A stretch of 25,000 nt of DNA. Source: Lingula anatina (lineage: Eukaryota > Brachiopoda > Lingulata > Lingulida > Lingulidae). Under the pieces are notes generated by a model, which saw only the letters and a program-made list of their open reading frames with translations, did not search any database and was not told where the DNA came from. Of the stretch, positions 11,858-22,733 are shown piece by piece. The translations under genes were made by a program, and so were the position numbers. Position 1 is the stretch's first letter; every line of letters starts with the position of its first letter. Where the stretch lies: positions 33,006 through 58,005 of the forward strand of contig NW_019775645.1 of assembly GCF_001039355.2 (NCBI RefSeq). The letters run 5' to 3'.

Positions 11858-13144
11858 CAGACTTTACGAAAGGCCAAAAAATCTGTCAGACATTCGGTCT
11901 GACAAGCTTGAAAATTCTGTCAGACCGAAACAAAATCTGTCAGACCGAAGTAAAATAATAAAAATATGAACCATTATTCATCTTTTCATGTGTATTTTCT
12001 AACGTTTTAAGTCATTGACATTAAATCAATTATTAAATTTTTGATATATATTTATTTGTAAAAAGGTAAAATAAGAAGAAAAAAAAATAGGCAAAAAAAT
12101 TACTTGCATAACAAGTTGCTTTTTATTTAATGAAAAAGATGCTGTGGAATGACACAAGGACTAAAAACAATACAAGTATGAAGAATGTGTAGCTAGTAAT
12201 ATCAAATGTATACATGTCCATAAAAACGTCTGTTAATCAGATAACCATTTCACACATTGTTTTTGGCAATAACATATGCATTTTGAAACAGCACAATTGA
12301 AGCTTTGACAGGGACTGTCCGGTCCGAGTCTAAGTTTCTTCTTCATTTTATTTCTTTTTTTTATAAAAAGAAACTCAAACTGTGAGCTTTCATCAAGTTC
12401 ATGTACACTTTCTCCAACTAGTGGTGAACGGTACATGCAAATACGTACATATGTTCCATAATTTAAGAACCCGTAATAAAGCTGTAACATTTATGTTGTT
12501 ATTGATCAAAATGATAACTTTAGTATTCCTGACACTCGGCACACACTATTTTCCTCTCCTACAGACCATAAGTCCGCCAGGGCCTACCTTCTTTCCAATT
12601 TTAATAAACTTCCGTTTCTCTTCCTCACTTCATTTTCATTTTTGCCACGCTTTGCACCAACGAAGTGTTTAAAGTTCAACAACGTCATTTCTAAGCAAAA
12701 GGCTTATGCATGAGTACTATGTACGACTGATAATGAAGAAACAGAGGATCAAGTCTGTAAAAACGCAAATAGCACGAGCACATGTGTTGCGGCCATTTTG
12801 TTGTGTAGGGGTATTACGAAAACGAAAACGAGACTGTACATTACATCATTTAGGAATCCCCCAACCTCAGCCAGTCACAAAATAGTATTTGTGAGTGAAA
12901 CTGAGGTTAATAAATTATGTATAATTACTTAGGAACTCCCCGAGATTTTCACCCCGTCTCTCTTTTTGAATGAAGTAAAATATATCGTCCAGAAAAGAAA
13001 CAACAACGTATTCCTTATATTTACACATTCCCAGTCAGTTTGAAAACTCGCCGGACATAAGGTCCGACGATACAGGATTTTTTATCGGACCAAGACGAAA
13101 TTTGCCAGGCATGTCCGACGGTCCGACGCCTTTCGTAAAGTCTG
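11858..13144. mobile_element. 1.29 kb DNA transposon derivative with 17-bp perfect inverted ends
   Basis: The ends are CAGACTTTACGAAAGGC (11858-11874) and its exact reverse complement (13128-13144). TATATA flanks both sides (11852-11857 and 13145-13150); the duplication could be TA, TATA or all six bases. Inside the left end the motif CTGTCAGAC(CGA) occurs at 11883, 11917 and 11937, with an inverted GGTCTGACA near 11896. Inside the right end GTCCGAC/ATCGGAC motifs recur at 13051-13069, 13084-13090 and 13111-13128. Such subterminal repeats are typical transposase-binding arrays. CAG ends with a TA-type duplication recall pogo/Tigger elements, but the superfamily is not settled. No full transposase is present. 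The minus strand has short exon-like pieces (12588-12688 and an ATG at 12796), so it looks like an internally deleted copy. Confidence 0.8.
12588..12688 (-). pseudogene. Exon-like coding remnant inside the 1.29 kb element
   Basis: On the minus strand an ATG at 12688 opens 33 codons, beginning MTLLNFKHFVGAKRGKNENE, ending in basic and polar residues and reaching an AAG/GTAGGC donor-like site at 12587. If read through, the frame stops at once (TAG). The short hydrophobic start followed by a Lys/Arg-rich segment recalls the N-termini of some DNA-transposon proteins, but this is a guess. No downstream acceptor that I tried gives a long frame, so it is probably a leftover exon of the parent transposon. 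Confidence 0.25.
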
Positions 13145-13259
13145 TATATAACATTGTTTGGTATTGTTACTTGCAAAAACAGTTTTTCCATTTATTGGTA
13201 TTTTTTGGGTGAAGCTGGGGATGTTTTTTTATTATATGAACTCTTATTTTAAATTTCAG

Positions 13260-13448
13260 AACTGGGAAACCACCTTAAGGGCCTCGTTAGAAGGACTTTA
13301 CATCCCATATGCCAGTGTAGAGGGAGTCTTGGTCAGCCAAGTGAAGCAGTGTGTAGATGAACAGTTTGATGGGAACTGGGATCAGTTCAGACAGGAGTTT
13401 CTTGGGCCCACAGTAGAGCTTTTAAGGAAAATCAAAGCTGCTGCCAGG
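13260..13448 (+). CDS. Conserved-looking 63-codon exon of the unrecognised gene
   Basis: This is the best coding signal in the window. It is preceded by TTTTAAATTTCAG and followed by GTAAGC, is phase 0 at both ends, and has base composition richer in G and C than its flanks. The peptide starts NWETTLRASLEGLYIPYASV, continues through VLVSQVKQCVDEQ and DGNWDQFRQEFLGP, and ends VELLRKIKAAAR. Alternating hydrophobic and charged residues suggest amphipathic helices, as in an all-alpha or helical-repeat protein. No catalytic motif, membrane segment or zinc-binding pattern is present. It joins in phase to the acidic exon upstream and the exon at 24098 downstream. I do not recognise the family. A profile search of the joined peptide would settle identity. 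Confidence 0.85.
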
Positions 13449-14484
13449 GTAAGCATTTTCCGCACTCCCCCCTCCCATAAGAATAGTAATTATGTGAAGA
13501 ATAATTCAATAATTGGTATGTTGTCTACTTTCAGATAGAGGTTTTCTTTATCAGGGCTATGTATTCTAGATGGTACCTGTAAAATGTTGTTTGATTTTGC
13601 AAATTCTGCCATAGTACGTTTGAAGTAGAAGGGTTTGTAATATGACGGAAGAGGAAGGTTGTTAACTGCTGAGGCTCCATACACTAATATTGCATATACC
13701 CCAGATTGAGGCCATTGAAGGCACAAAAGGCTAATCTTGTAGGCAATAAAGTTGACTTTCTTAAACCAGAAAGTTAAAAAATGAAAAAATCGGGGCTTAA
13801 TTCTTGGCAGCAAAACTGCGATTATCAGCTCAATGTTGGGTAAGGGGGATTAGCTTGATCTACAGGTTTTAGCCAAATTGCTGGGCAACTGGATGTTATC
13901 GGGAGCTGTATTTATACTGTAAATCTAAACTTGTATCACACCAAGGTGATTGAGATTAGAGAGCAAAAGTGAACAAGTTTGGACAGAGATGCAAGGCGCG
14001 CGTTTGACAGATGTATGTCGAAAAAATAGTCGTCCTGGGGAGGTCGCGCAATAGCCAACAAAGTCCTGACTTTTATGGAGTTGGGACAGGAATTGATGAA
14101 GGGAAAAAATGGAACAAAGGGGAGAAATTTGTTCTGGATTAAAACTCATAAATTTGGGTGTCAGCTAGAGCAATTTGAAATGTGAGAATGCGACGGGCTG
14201 TATTTCTGATGTTTGCCTTGAAAAAGTACTTCCATTCAGCTCACATGTACTGAAGCAGTACATCAACATTTGTTTTTTCTTGTCTCAAAGTGAAATGTGT
14301 CAGTTAATTGTTTTGATTTATTCCTTTTTTAGTCCCCTTTTCTTTGCCATTTTTCCCTTGTAACTTGACCATTTTAATTGGTCAGTTGATAAAACGAAGC
14401 AGTTCTGGCCAGTAACATGCAGACAATCAATCCTTTTATTCTTGAAAAGTATTTTATATGTGTCTATCATGTTAGTTTTGTTAT

Positions 14485-14541
14485 AATTACTGTAGATTTT
14501 GATTTATGTTTTGACAGTAATTACAGTAGATTTTGATTTAT
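14485..14541. repeat. Short tandem direct repeat, about 34-bp unit
   Basis: AATTAC(T/A)GTAGATTTTGA followed by TTTAT appears at 14485 and again at 14519, spaced by about 34 bases. There are only two units, differing at one position in the shared part. Confidence 0.7.
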
Positions 14542-15696
14542 CCTCGCCCACCCTTTGCAAACAGAATACAGCATAGATCTTGTGCAGTATTAATACCCAT
14601 TGCTTCCCAGTGTTTTTTCCTCTTCTTCTAAAATTTAACCAAAGGGAGAACATTAAATCCTCATTTATCACTGATTTTTCATTAGTGTCAACAAAGCAGT
14701 TGTACCCAAAATATTTCATAGGTTTGATAAATGAAGACTCAGAGACAACATTTGGCCATGATTTGCCTAATAACTAAAGAGTTTTCCAGATTCCAAATTT
14801 TGAGCACCTTCTGTGACTTATTTTATATTTTTCATATCAATATTGATAGTAGTTTCACCCAGGAGAAAAGTTTAATAAAAAGCGAGCAGAGATCTTTGAA
14901 GATTCTCGCATTTGCAGTGATGAGAGTATTTAGTAGTGGGATGGGGGAAGGTACAGTATTTGTACACTAGAGGTGTTTTTTAAAGAGGTGGAGGAGGGGG
15001 GGGCAGATGGGAGCAAGCAAATGAAAGACTTCTACAGGCAAAACTGGAAAAACAAATGACATCATGCAGATGACCAGTTTGGGTGAGTTATTGAGAAGGA
15101 TTTGCAGACATCACTTTTGGATGAGAGAAACTCCATTATGCGCGTGACAGATCTGTTTAATTCATGACAGTGTCATGTCCACTAGGCAAGGTGTGGTCAC
15201 AGACTGGACAGGATGGGTGCTATGTTTAACACGCACAGAAGTTCAGGAGCTTTGGCTGAATACCATGGGTGCAGTCATGATTTCTTGTGATCATGCAAAA
15301 AGTCCATTTGTGGTCTTGTTTACTGTATAAGGAAAAATTCTGTATTTTGAAGAGTTGTTATCTTTTGAAAATGGGATCTCACAATTTAGGCCAATAAAGA
15401 AAAAATAGGTTAAAGCCAGCCTAATTCAAAAGCCCTATTTTTAGTAACAAATATGATAAAGATAATGTTTATTTGGATGGAAGCGCATTTTATATATGAC
15501 CTGCATGTGAGGTGTTAGATCTGTAAATATAGTCAAAAGCAACAGATAACAATCCCAAAATAGACACAGTGCTGAATGGAATTGTAAATACTACTCTGAC
15601 CCTTTCTTAACCTTTGTAGTAATTTTTTGTACAGATGGAATAAATTTGTTTAAGTGATCAACTGAAATTATATGAGAGAGAGAGCATGTAAGCTTA

Positions 15697-15911
15697 GGGC
15701 GCATTCCCGTAGATTTTAGATCGATCTATCCCCGTGGGGAGTCTCACTAGATTACTGTCAGATAATCCGGCCTAAATGTCCGTCCCGCCTACTACAAGCT
15801 GTAAGGGGGTAATTAACTTCCGTGCGTGGTCGGCTGAATGCAATTTAGCGTGAACCCCCAGGGAGTTAAGTTGATCTAGTAAGATCGATCTAAATCTCTG
15901 GGAATGCCCTC
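15697..15911. mobile_element. PIF/Harbinger-like MITE, family A, copy 1
   Basis: It begins GGGCGCATTCCCGTAGATTT and ends with GATTTAGATCGATC-type sequence inverted, closing GGGAATGCCCTC. The inverted ends are about 31 bases with small differences. TTA stands at 15694-15696 and 15912-15914. It is 215 bp and non-coding. Confidence 0.85.
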
Positions 15912-15924
15912 TTAGTCTATAATA

Positions 15925-16086
15925 GGGTGCATTCAGAACAAATTGGTCCATGGACTAACAGGTCTACAGATCAAATATGGCCGACCCACTTGAAAGCTTG
16001 CTGCATAATCATCCAATAGACATTGAATAAATTCCCGTGGGGATAGTTTCGAGTGAGTCGGTCATATTTGATCTGCTGATCTGTTA
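15925..16086. mobile_element. MITE, family B, copy 1, interrupted at its right end
   Basis: The left part reads GGGTGCATTCAGAACAAATT, then GGACTAACAGGTCTACAGATC and AAATATGGCC. The inverted match GGTCATATTTGATCTGC, then TGATCTGTTA, lies at its right. At the TTA of 16084-16086 the sequence switches to another element, so the last part of its right end is displaced beyond the gap. Confidence 0.75.
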
Positions 16087-16203
16087 GGCTCTGTTCTCAC
16101 AACTTTTAGATCGATCTATCACCGCGGGGAGTCTCACTAGATTACTGTCAGATTATCCGCCTTAAGTGTCCGTCCCCGCCTACAACAAGCTATAAGGGGT
16201 AAT
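16087..16203. mobile_element. Truncated family A-like MITE inserted in family B copy 1
   Basis: It starts GGCTCTGTTCTCACAAC after TTA, then follows the family A interior closely (TTTTAGATCGATCTATC, GTCTCACTAGATTACTGTCAG-like and TATAAGGGGTAAT). It stops at the N of 16204. The corresponding place in the second copy (TCTGTTAGTCC near 16832-16840) has no insertion, which makes this site an empty/filled pair. Confidence 0.75.
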
Positions 16204-16204
16204 N
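16204..16204. other. Single-N assembly join
   Basis: One ambiguous base separates two near-identical segments, as expected when overlapping contigs are abutted without merging. Confidence 0.9.
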
Positions 16205-16447
16205 CTGTTTATTAGATCTTAGGATGGAAGCACATTTTATATATGACCTGCATGTGAGGTGTTAGGTCTGTAAATATAGTCAAAAGCAACAGATAACAAT
16301 CCCAAAATAGACACAGTGCTGAATGGAATTGCAAATACTCCTCTGACCCTTTCTTCACCTTTGTAGTAATTTTTTGTATAGATGGAATAAATTTGATTAA
16401 GTGATTAACTGAAATTATATGAGAGAGAGAGAGAGCATGTAAGCTTA

Positions 16448-16662
16448 GGGCGCATTCCCGTAGATTTTAGATCGATCTATCCCCGTGGGGAATCTCACTA
16501 GATTACTGTCAGATAATCCGGCTTAAATGTACGTCCCGCCTACTACAAGCTGTAAGGGGGTAATTAACTTCCGTGCGCGGTCGGCTGACTGCAATTAAGC
16601 GTGAACCCCTAGGGAGTTAAGTCAATCTAGTAAGATCGATCTAAATCTCTGGGAATGCCCTC
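16448..16662. mobile_element. Family A MITE, copy 2 (second allele or duplicate)
   Basis: It has the same length (215 bp), ends and TTA flanks (16445-16447 and 16663-16665) as the copy at 15697, with a handful of substitutions such as GTGCGTGG against GTGCGCGG. It is the same insertion event represented twice. Confidence 0.85.
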
Positions 16663-16675
16663 TTAGTCTATAATA

Positions 16676-16865
16676 GGGGGTATTCAGAATACGTTGGTCC
16701 AGGGACTAACAGGTCTGCAGATCAAATATGGCTGACCCACTTGAAAGCTTGCTGCATAATCCTCCAGAAGACATTGAATATATTCCCGTAGGGATAGTTT
16801 CAAGTGAGTCGGTCATATTTGATCTGCAGATCTGTTAGTCCACAGATGAACTTTCAAATTGGTTG
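16676..16865. mobile_element. Family B MITE, copy 2, uninterrupted
   Basis: Inverted segments GGACTAACAGGTCTGCAGATC with AAATATGGCTGACCC on the left and GGTCATATTTGATCTGCAG, then ATCTGTTAGTCC, on the right pair well. The outermost 20 or so bases match poorly. A TTA follows at 16866-16868, but the left flank is ATA, so the target duplication is uncertain. There is no coding content. Confidence 0.75.
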
Positions 16866-17300
16866 TTAACATGGCCATACAATATTGTTAATGAAAAATT
16901 AATAACACAGATTGTAGATATATTTAACCTTGTTTCTATCATAGACATTTATCATGACTGAAGCTATTTAATATCTACAAGTTGAAAGCTGACTTTGATT
17001 TAACAGGATGACCTGATACACTTGCTGTTCAACCCTAACATTAAGAAACATTATCGTTTAAGTAACATGGGACCACAGCCTTAATGAGTGTACTGGGCAT
17101 CATAATCTACCTGGGATAGTGGTCTTCACGTACCACTTAAAGTTGTTCTGAGGCAGGATTAATAGGAGTTGATTGTTAAGAGCTGAGTGGTTTACATGAA
17201 GAAGATGATGTTCAAGTTGTTCTTTTTGGCATTAGATGGGTATGATTTTAAACATCCTTATAGATGGTCAGAGATTGGTCAAGCTAAGCCTTTTGCTGCC

Positions 17301-17325
17301 CCTCCCCCCCCCCCACCCACCCCAT
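17301..17325. repeat. C-rich tract
   Basis: A C-run with isolated A and T interruptions. It accounts for the start of a spurious minus-strand frame rich in Gly. Confidence 0.7.
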
Positions 17326-19175
17326 GCACAGATATTTAATAAAAGTGTCATCTTTTTCCTTGAAGGTTGAAAATTTCAAAATTTGAAATCTTGATTTAGC
17401 AGTCTGTAACACATTAAGTCCAATAAAAGGAAAACAACTTTTTTGTATAATTTTTTTCTTGCTTTTTCTGATAAATCTTAGACCCATCAACCAAGTATAA
17501 TGATAAATATAGCCAGAACTTAATCAACCATTAGTTACTTCAATCAGTTCACTAGAAAAATTTGAAATTAGAAAATTGGTTTTCAGCCACTTTAATAAGT
17601 TATAAAAAGAAAAAATAATCTTAATATTCTTGGTGAAAACATATCGGTACATTTTGGCCATTGGTGAACTCCTTGTATCCTGTCATTAGCCTGGGTTCAG
17701 TTGGGTCAGTCTGTGGCTTGTGGTCAAGTGAGACACATGGTCCGGTGAACAGGGGGTCAGTGTGCTTCTAGTGACCACGGACGGAAGGTTGTAAGGTAAG
17801 GAAGAGAAAGGGTCATTGGACATTTCTATTTAGACTAAGTTGTGTGATTTACAAATAGATTTCCTTGAGTGAATTTTAATAGGCTTCAGGTAGAGATGTA
17901 TGTGATTCTTATCGTTTTATCAAGTCATTTTTGGGGGTTTAATGGAGACCCTCCATTTCATTTACAAATACTGTTTATCTAGTCGGTTAGTACAGTTTGA
18001 ATTTACAGAGGGTGGGTGCTTGATTTTAAACCTACTGTTCCATCTCCACTCTTCACTTGTTCTTTTCCATTCTCTCTTTCCACAGCCAACTTTCTTTTCT
18101 TTTCTTTTCATTCTTTCCATCTCCTGAACTCTTCTCCTCTTTCTGATAACCTGTTTTCTCCACCCGTCTTTAGGCCCCACCACGCCTGTTTGTTTGCCAT
18201 GCTTATTAAGCTAATCTCTGGGCTTAGGGTAATCTCTGGGGATACAGTATCAATGACAGTATGAGGCTCACATCTGTTTGTTGCCATATATTACAGCATT
18301 AGAGTATTAGTTGACAAATTCCAGTTGTGGCCAGATTGGGCATTGGTCAGTTGTATTAAGATAGAGAAATGACAATATAGAAATGATTAAGTGATATTGA
18401 AATGATTGAGTTGCAATCATAGGTCCAGGGGTATTTGTGTTTGATCTTCTTTGCCTCATTATTTCCTGATCAGGGAGTTTGTGTTCTTTCCTGTCCTCTG
18501 AGGGGCCTACTCACCTATCTGTAGAGTATTGTTCTTTGCTTTTTATTCTGTATAATGATGTACCTTTTTTGTCTTTATTGTGATGGTTTGGCTGACCATT
18601 TGAGACTCTGTGATACCATTGTTTATATGTGAGGCAAAATTGGAGCTAAAAGTTTGTAGAGTTAGTCCCCAAACCCCAAAATCTTTAAGTTTTGCTTCGA
18701 TAATTTGACATGCAGCTTTAAACTTTGATTGCATATTGATTGTTCTTCATAGAATCAAATTAAGCTTTGATCAGTGTTTGGATGCTAATTGATTCCAGTT
18801 TTAATGTGAGTTTATATCTTTTAGGCTCATAGAATAGTGCAGTATTGGCATGGAAGTTACAAGTCACTGCCTGCCCTTGTTGTTTGGGCCAATACATGAT
18901 AACATGATAAGGCCTATAAGGAACATCAAAGGAATCTCTTGGATTGGTGCTTTAAATAGCTCCAGTTAAGAAGTTCTGCAAACTTTGATTGTAACAAGGT
19001 AAATTAATTATTCTCAAATTAGTGGAACTGTAGGTGCGAGTTATGGATCTTTGAATCACTTGAAATTTTTAACCCAAACGAAGCATTTGAGATGTAGATA
19101 AGTAGGAGGTGGTACGTGCAGAGCCAAGAAACTTTTTTCTTCAATCTTTTTTAAATTCTGTCTTCTAATAATCCT

Positions 19176-19213
19176 CCCCCCCCCAAAAAAAAAAAAAAAA
19201 TAATAATAATAAT
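19176..19213. repeat. C-run, A-run and AAT repeat
   Basis: About 9 C, then about 16 A, then AAT/TAA units. The following duplicated segment begins inside the AAT units. Confidence 0.85.
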
Positions 19214-19535
19214 GTGTTAGACCAGGAATATTGCCAACTTTGTTGTTACTTGCATTCCATCTTTCTGCAAAAAAAAGCCTCTCCTATCCTAACCCCCACT
19301 CTCCTTCGAACATGTTACACCGCTTTGTAAAACTGTGTAAAAAAACAACAAAGCCTACTATTTATCTGGCAGTTACTTCTAATACATGTCTTCATCTGTT
19401 GATTCAAAATGTTTTTTCTAGCATTCTTGTGGCATGTCAAATACCACTCAGTTTAGAATTAATATTGTTATAAGGTCTGCAAGATGCTACTGTCTCCTAG
19501 TTCAACGGAGAGGGGCAACATTTTTGTTTGGAATG
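19202..19535. repeat. First copy of a 334-bp contig-end duplication
   Basis: Identical to 19537-19870 except for about four bases: a GGC/CTA triplet in TTATCTGGCAGTT against TTATCTCTAAGTT, and a C/T change in TTCAACGGAG. There are no indels. The copy ends exactly at the N. Confidence 0.95.
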
Positions 19536-19536
19536 N
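19536..19536. other. Single-N assembly join
   Basis: The two 334-bp copies abut this single N on both sides with no extra sequence. That is the signature of two overlapping contigs placed end to end. Confidence 0.93.
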
Positions 19537-19870
19537 AATAATAATAATGTGTTAGACCAGGAATATTGCCAACTTTGTTGTTACTTGCATTCCATCTTTC
19601 TGCAAAAAAAAGCCTCTCCTATCCTAACCCCCACTCTCCTTCGAACATGTTACACCGCTTTGTAAAACTGTGTAAAAAAACAACAAAGCCTACTATTTAT
19701 CTCTAAGTTACTTCTAATACATGTCTTCATCTGTTGATTCAAAATGTTTTTTCTAGCATTCTTGTGGCATGTCAAATACCACTCAGTTTAGAATTAATAT
19801 TGTTATAAGGTCTGCAAGATGCTACTGTCTCCTAGTTCAATGGAGAGGGGCAACATTTTTGTTTGGAATG
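19537..19870. repeat. Second copy of the 334-bp contig-end duplication
   Basis: It starts AATAATAATAATGTG and continues past 19870 into unique sequence beginning GGTTTTTTTT. See the first copy for the differences. Confidence 0.95.
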
Positions 19871-20939
19871 GGTTTTTTTTTCTCTTTGCCTTTGGTATTG
19901 ATTCAGGTATCAGGACTGTTTTTTTTTTTCTGAGAGACGAGGAAAAAAATTCTTCAAAAGTCTTTCACACTGTTTTCTATTTAAAAAATTGTAGGATCTT
20001 TGCCATTTCTGTCCTGAATTTGAAAACGAAGCATACAGATCTTTTTGCACTTGTTTTCCTGTGTGCTTTTAAGGCTGACAGTACATGGTGTGGCACGGAA
20101 ATTGAAAACATTGGTATCTTTGAGAGACCTTAATATGTATCTTACAGTATCCTTATTTAATGGCTGCCAACTGAGAAATGATACCGTTAATCAGAACATT
20201 TGTTATTAATTTGTTGCCAATGGGGCAAATCATTACTCTCTAAACATGCCAGCCTCTATCAGGGAAAGCTGGTTTTCTGGCCATCTGGAGAGGAGTGTTC
20301 CCAATGTTTGTGTCTGGCGTTGTCCAGAGCGTTTTGGTAGTAGGCTTCTGATTGGATAGTTTCTGGTCAGGTGTGCCATGTGTTGGGATAGGCATAAGGT
20401 TTTGTTGGTAGAAGACAGACAGAGGATGGTAAATGGAGGGCTTTTTTTGCATTTATCAGTACAGTTTATTAGATTGATTTGAAATAAAAAAGAAAGAATA
20501 AGAATTTATAAAAGCGGTGTTTCAAGTAAAGGGCCTGAAAGCAAATGACACAATGATGATTGTTTCATATTTTTGTACTTGTGGAAAGTTGGCAAAAGGG
20601 AATCAGATGGAGGAATTTCAGACACTAAAGGAAGCAGTTTCATATATTTCTTTAGGGGGATGATCATTCAGATAAAATATTGTTTAGAGAAACTTGGCAG
20701 TCTGATTACATTATTTCTGAATAAACATACTCTGTGGATCTACATCTGGGGCACTATTTTTGGAAGTCGTCTTTGCCAGGTTTTCATTTGATTAAGAAAC
20801 CCCTTGGTTTTATTTCTAAAACATCACTTATCTAGGGATGAGACTCTGACTGACATGTTTGGGGTTTGAGAAGTGATAGCCAGGCCTGTGATAAATATAG
20901 CATATTGCTTGATAAGACATAGGTGAAAATCAAAGGTAA

Positions 20940-20952
20940 GGGGGGGGGGGGG
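20940..20952. repeat. G13 homopolymer
   Basis: A pure G run following AAAGGTAA. Confidence 0.95.
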
Positions 20953-21074
20953 TATGGACTGGGTCAGCTATCTTTTTTGCTTTAAACTCTGAAATAGATC
21001 AGTACCAAGTTAATTTGTTTATCTTTCATTTAAGAAGATATGATTACTTATGGCAGTATTCTATATTGATGGTA

Positions 21075-21088
21075 CCCCCCCCCCCCCC
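21075..21088. repeat. C14 homopolymer
   Basis: A pure C run following GATGGTA. Confidence 0.95.
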
Positions 21089-22733
21089 GCTTCTTCTTCA
21101 AATCTAATCTTTATCAAATATGATAAATAAATAAGTAAATAATATTATTTACTCTCATAAAGATATTTTGTTGCATTAATTCAACTTTTCAGATCTTTTA
21201 AAACCCTTTCTGGTTTGACTTATGAGGCCTTTTTTTTTTAGAAACATAATGATCAAATTTGTTTGAATTGAGGAATCTCTTAAGTAAGAACTTTAAATGT
21301 TGTATTCATTGGGAGTTGAGAAGAAGCAGAGAAAACTAGGACACACATAAGTGCCCAACAGAATGACTCACTAATGGCTTATAGATAATCTACATTTTAT
21401 ATAACAGATGAAAGATTGATAGAAAATTCATTACCAGTATGGCGGACTAACTTGGAGGCCTGGAATTTTGGGTAGCGCTATCATGCATCAAGTACTTTTT
21501 TCTGCTTCGCCCTTTGCTGGTGGTGTGGCATTTTCATGAAAATTGAAGGTAAAATTACAGAGGAGACGGAATGTTGTGATGTTTATCTTATAAGGAGAGA
21601 ATGTGTTGAGGTTGGAGAGGGGGAAGGGTTGACAAGGCACTGCAGTTACTGTGTTGATATTAGAATAATTTGATTAGATTTTTGTTTTGATTTAGATAAG
21701 AGAGACAGATAGCCACCCATCAGGTCCTGATTAACTGGTAAGATTTTAGATATAATGTACTTGATGTCAGGAATGGTGGAATGGAAAGAACAAATAAGAC
21801 CTCAGTTGATTGATAACTGGCTCTCTCTAGGATGAAATATCTTTAATCCAAATGGCTGGATGACTTTTGTCAGAGTGAAATCTTGAATGAAATTTGATAT
21901 GGGATGAGATTTTTTCTGTCTGTCAGAGGATTTCCAACTTTTTGGGAGGCAAAAATATCATTGGCTTAGGTGCCCCCTGAACTCCACATCATATTTTCCA
22001 ACTTTTTCACTAAATGGCAATGATAACTTTTGGAAAAGTTATGAAATTGGAATATTTTCTTTGGCCAAGGTAGAATTCTCTTCTGTGTGCCAAATGATTA
22101 CTATGCTACAGCACCAGATGGGAGAGTTTCCATTGTCAAATAGCAAAAAAAAAAAACTAGAAATCTTATACGATCTGCTAGAACATATTTCAAGCTTGTA
22201 TATATATATTCATTTGTACTTAAGTCTTTGACATGTGCTTTTCTAAGCAACGGAAAGAATAGAATCCCAACTCTGGGTGCCTTAATGGCAGTTGTACTTG
22301 ACTGAAGACACGCGGTCACTGTACTCCTTGTGTGTGTGTGTTGAAAGCAGACTTCAAGAAACTGTCATTTTATAAGATTTACAAATGTGTTACCATGACT
22401 TTTCAAGGATTTATGTATGTTTCAGGGCAGGCAAAATGGCTCTTGGTCTGACTGAACAATTCCAGAGAGTTGTCATCTAGGCTATAAACTTCCCATGCAG
22501 AGTTTGGTGCTGCCAAATGACTTATCCATGTCACTTATGTCAAATGAAATGCAGCTTACTTTTTTTTTCTCTCTCTCTCTCTGTTGGTGTCTGATTTGAT
22601 TTCTTGCCACAAATTTAGTACATTCCTTACGCTGATTTTTTTTTCTTGATTCATGCTTAAGTTTATTACTAGTATTTTTCCAGATAGTTTTAATCGATAA
22701 ACCACGACCAGAAGGATTTTTTTCAGGGTCTTA

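Larger units (their letters stand above)
6791..13259 (+). other. Long intron (about 6.5 kb)
   Basis: It runs from the GTGGGT donor to an acceptor TATTTTAAATTTCAG. Contents: a remnant transposon end at 8414-8475, simple repeats near 8038-8051, 9563-9594 and 9736-9757, and the 1.29 kb inverted-repeat element at 11858-13144, which stops only about 115 bases before the acceptor. The parts 6850-8410, 8480-9560 and 9760-11850 contain no exon or named element that I can support. Confidence 0.5.
15468..16203. repeat. First copy of a duplicated segment at a contig join
   Basis: From GGATGGAAGC at 15475 onward the sequence matches 16222 onward with scattered substitutions and a shorter GA microsatellite. 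It includes the same MITE pair as the second copy. It departs from the second copy at 16087, where another MITE is inserted, and is cut off at the N. This is best explained as one allele's contig end laid next to the other allele. Confidence 0.85.
16206..16865. repeat. Second copy of the duplicated segment
   Basis: It matches 15468-16086 with substitutions (for example AAGCGCATTT against AAGCACATTT, and GTTAGATC against GTTAGGTC) and a longer GA run near 16422. Family B is intact here and runs on into unique DNA after 16865. Confidence 0.85.

Noticed and set aside
17750-17795. GTAAGG donor after GGAAGGTTGTAAG
   Set aside because: The only open frame would leave phase 2, incompatible with neighbouring exons, and the acceptor is poor.
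17942-18264. Three overlapping frames on both strands in a pyrimidine-rich stretch
   Set aside because: C/T-rich DNA avoids stops on both strands. There are no splice sites or motifs to support coding.
18836-18960. Two overlapping short frames near 18840-18960
   Set aside because: Pleasant composition but no splice sites and no length; likely chance.
21426-21540. Open frame YGGLTWRPGILGSAIMH-like after ACCAG
   Set aside because: It looks protein-like for about 35 codons, but there is no good acceptor pyrimidine tract and no convincing donor before the stop.
21700-21740. Short segment before GTAAGA following TTTGATTTAG
   Set aside because: The needed frame ends in TAA just before the donor, and the other frames stop at once.
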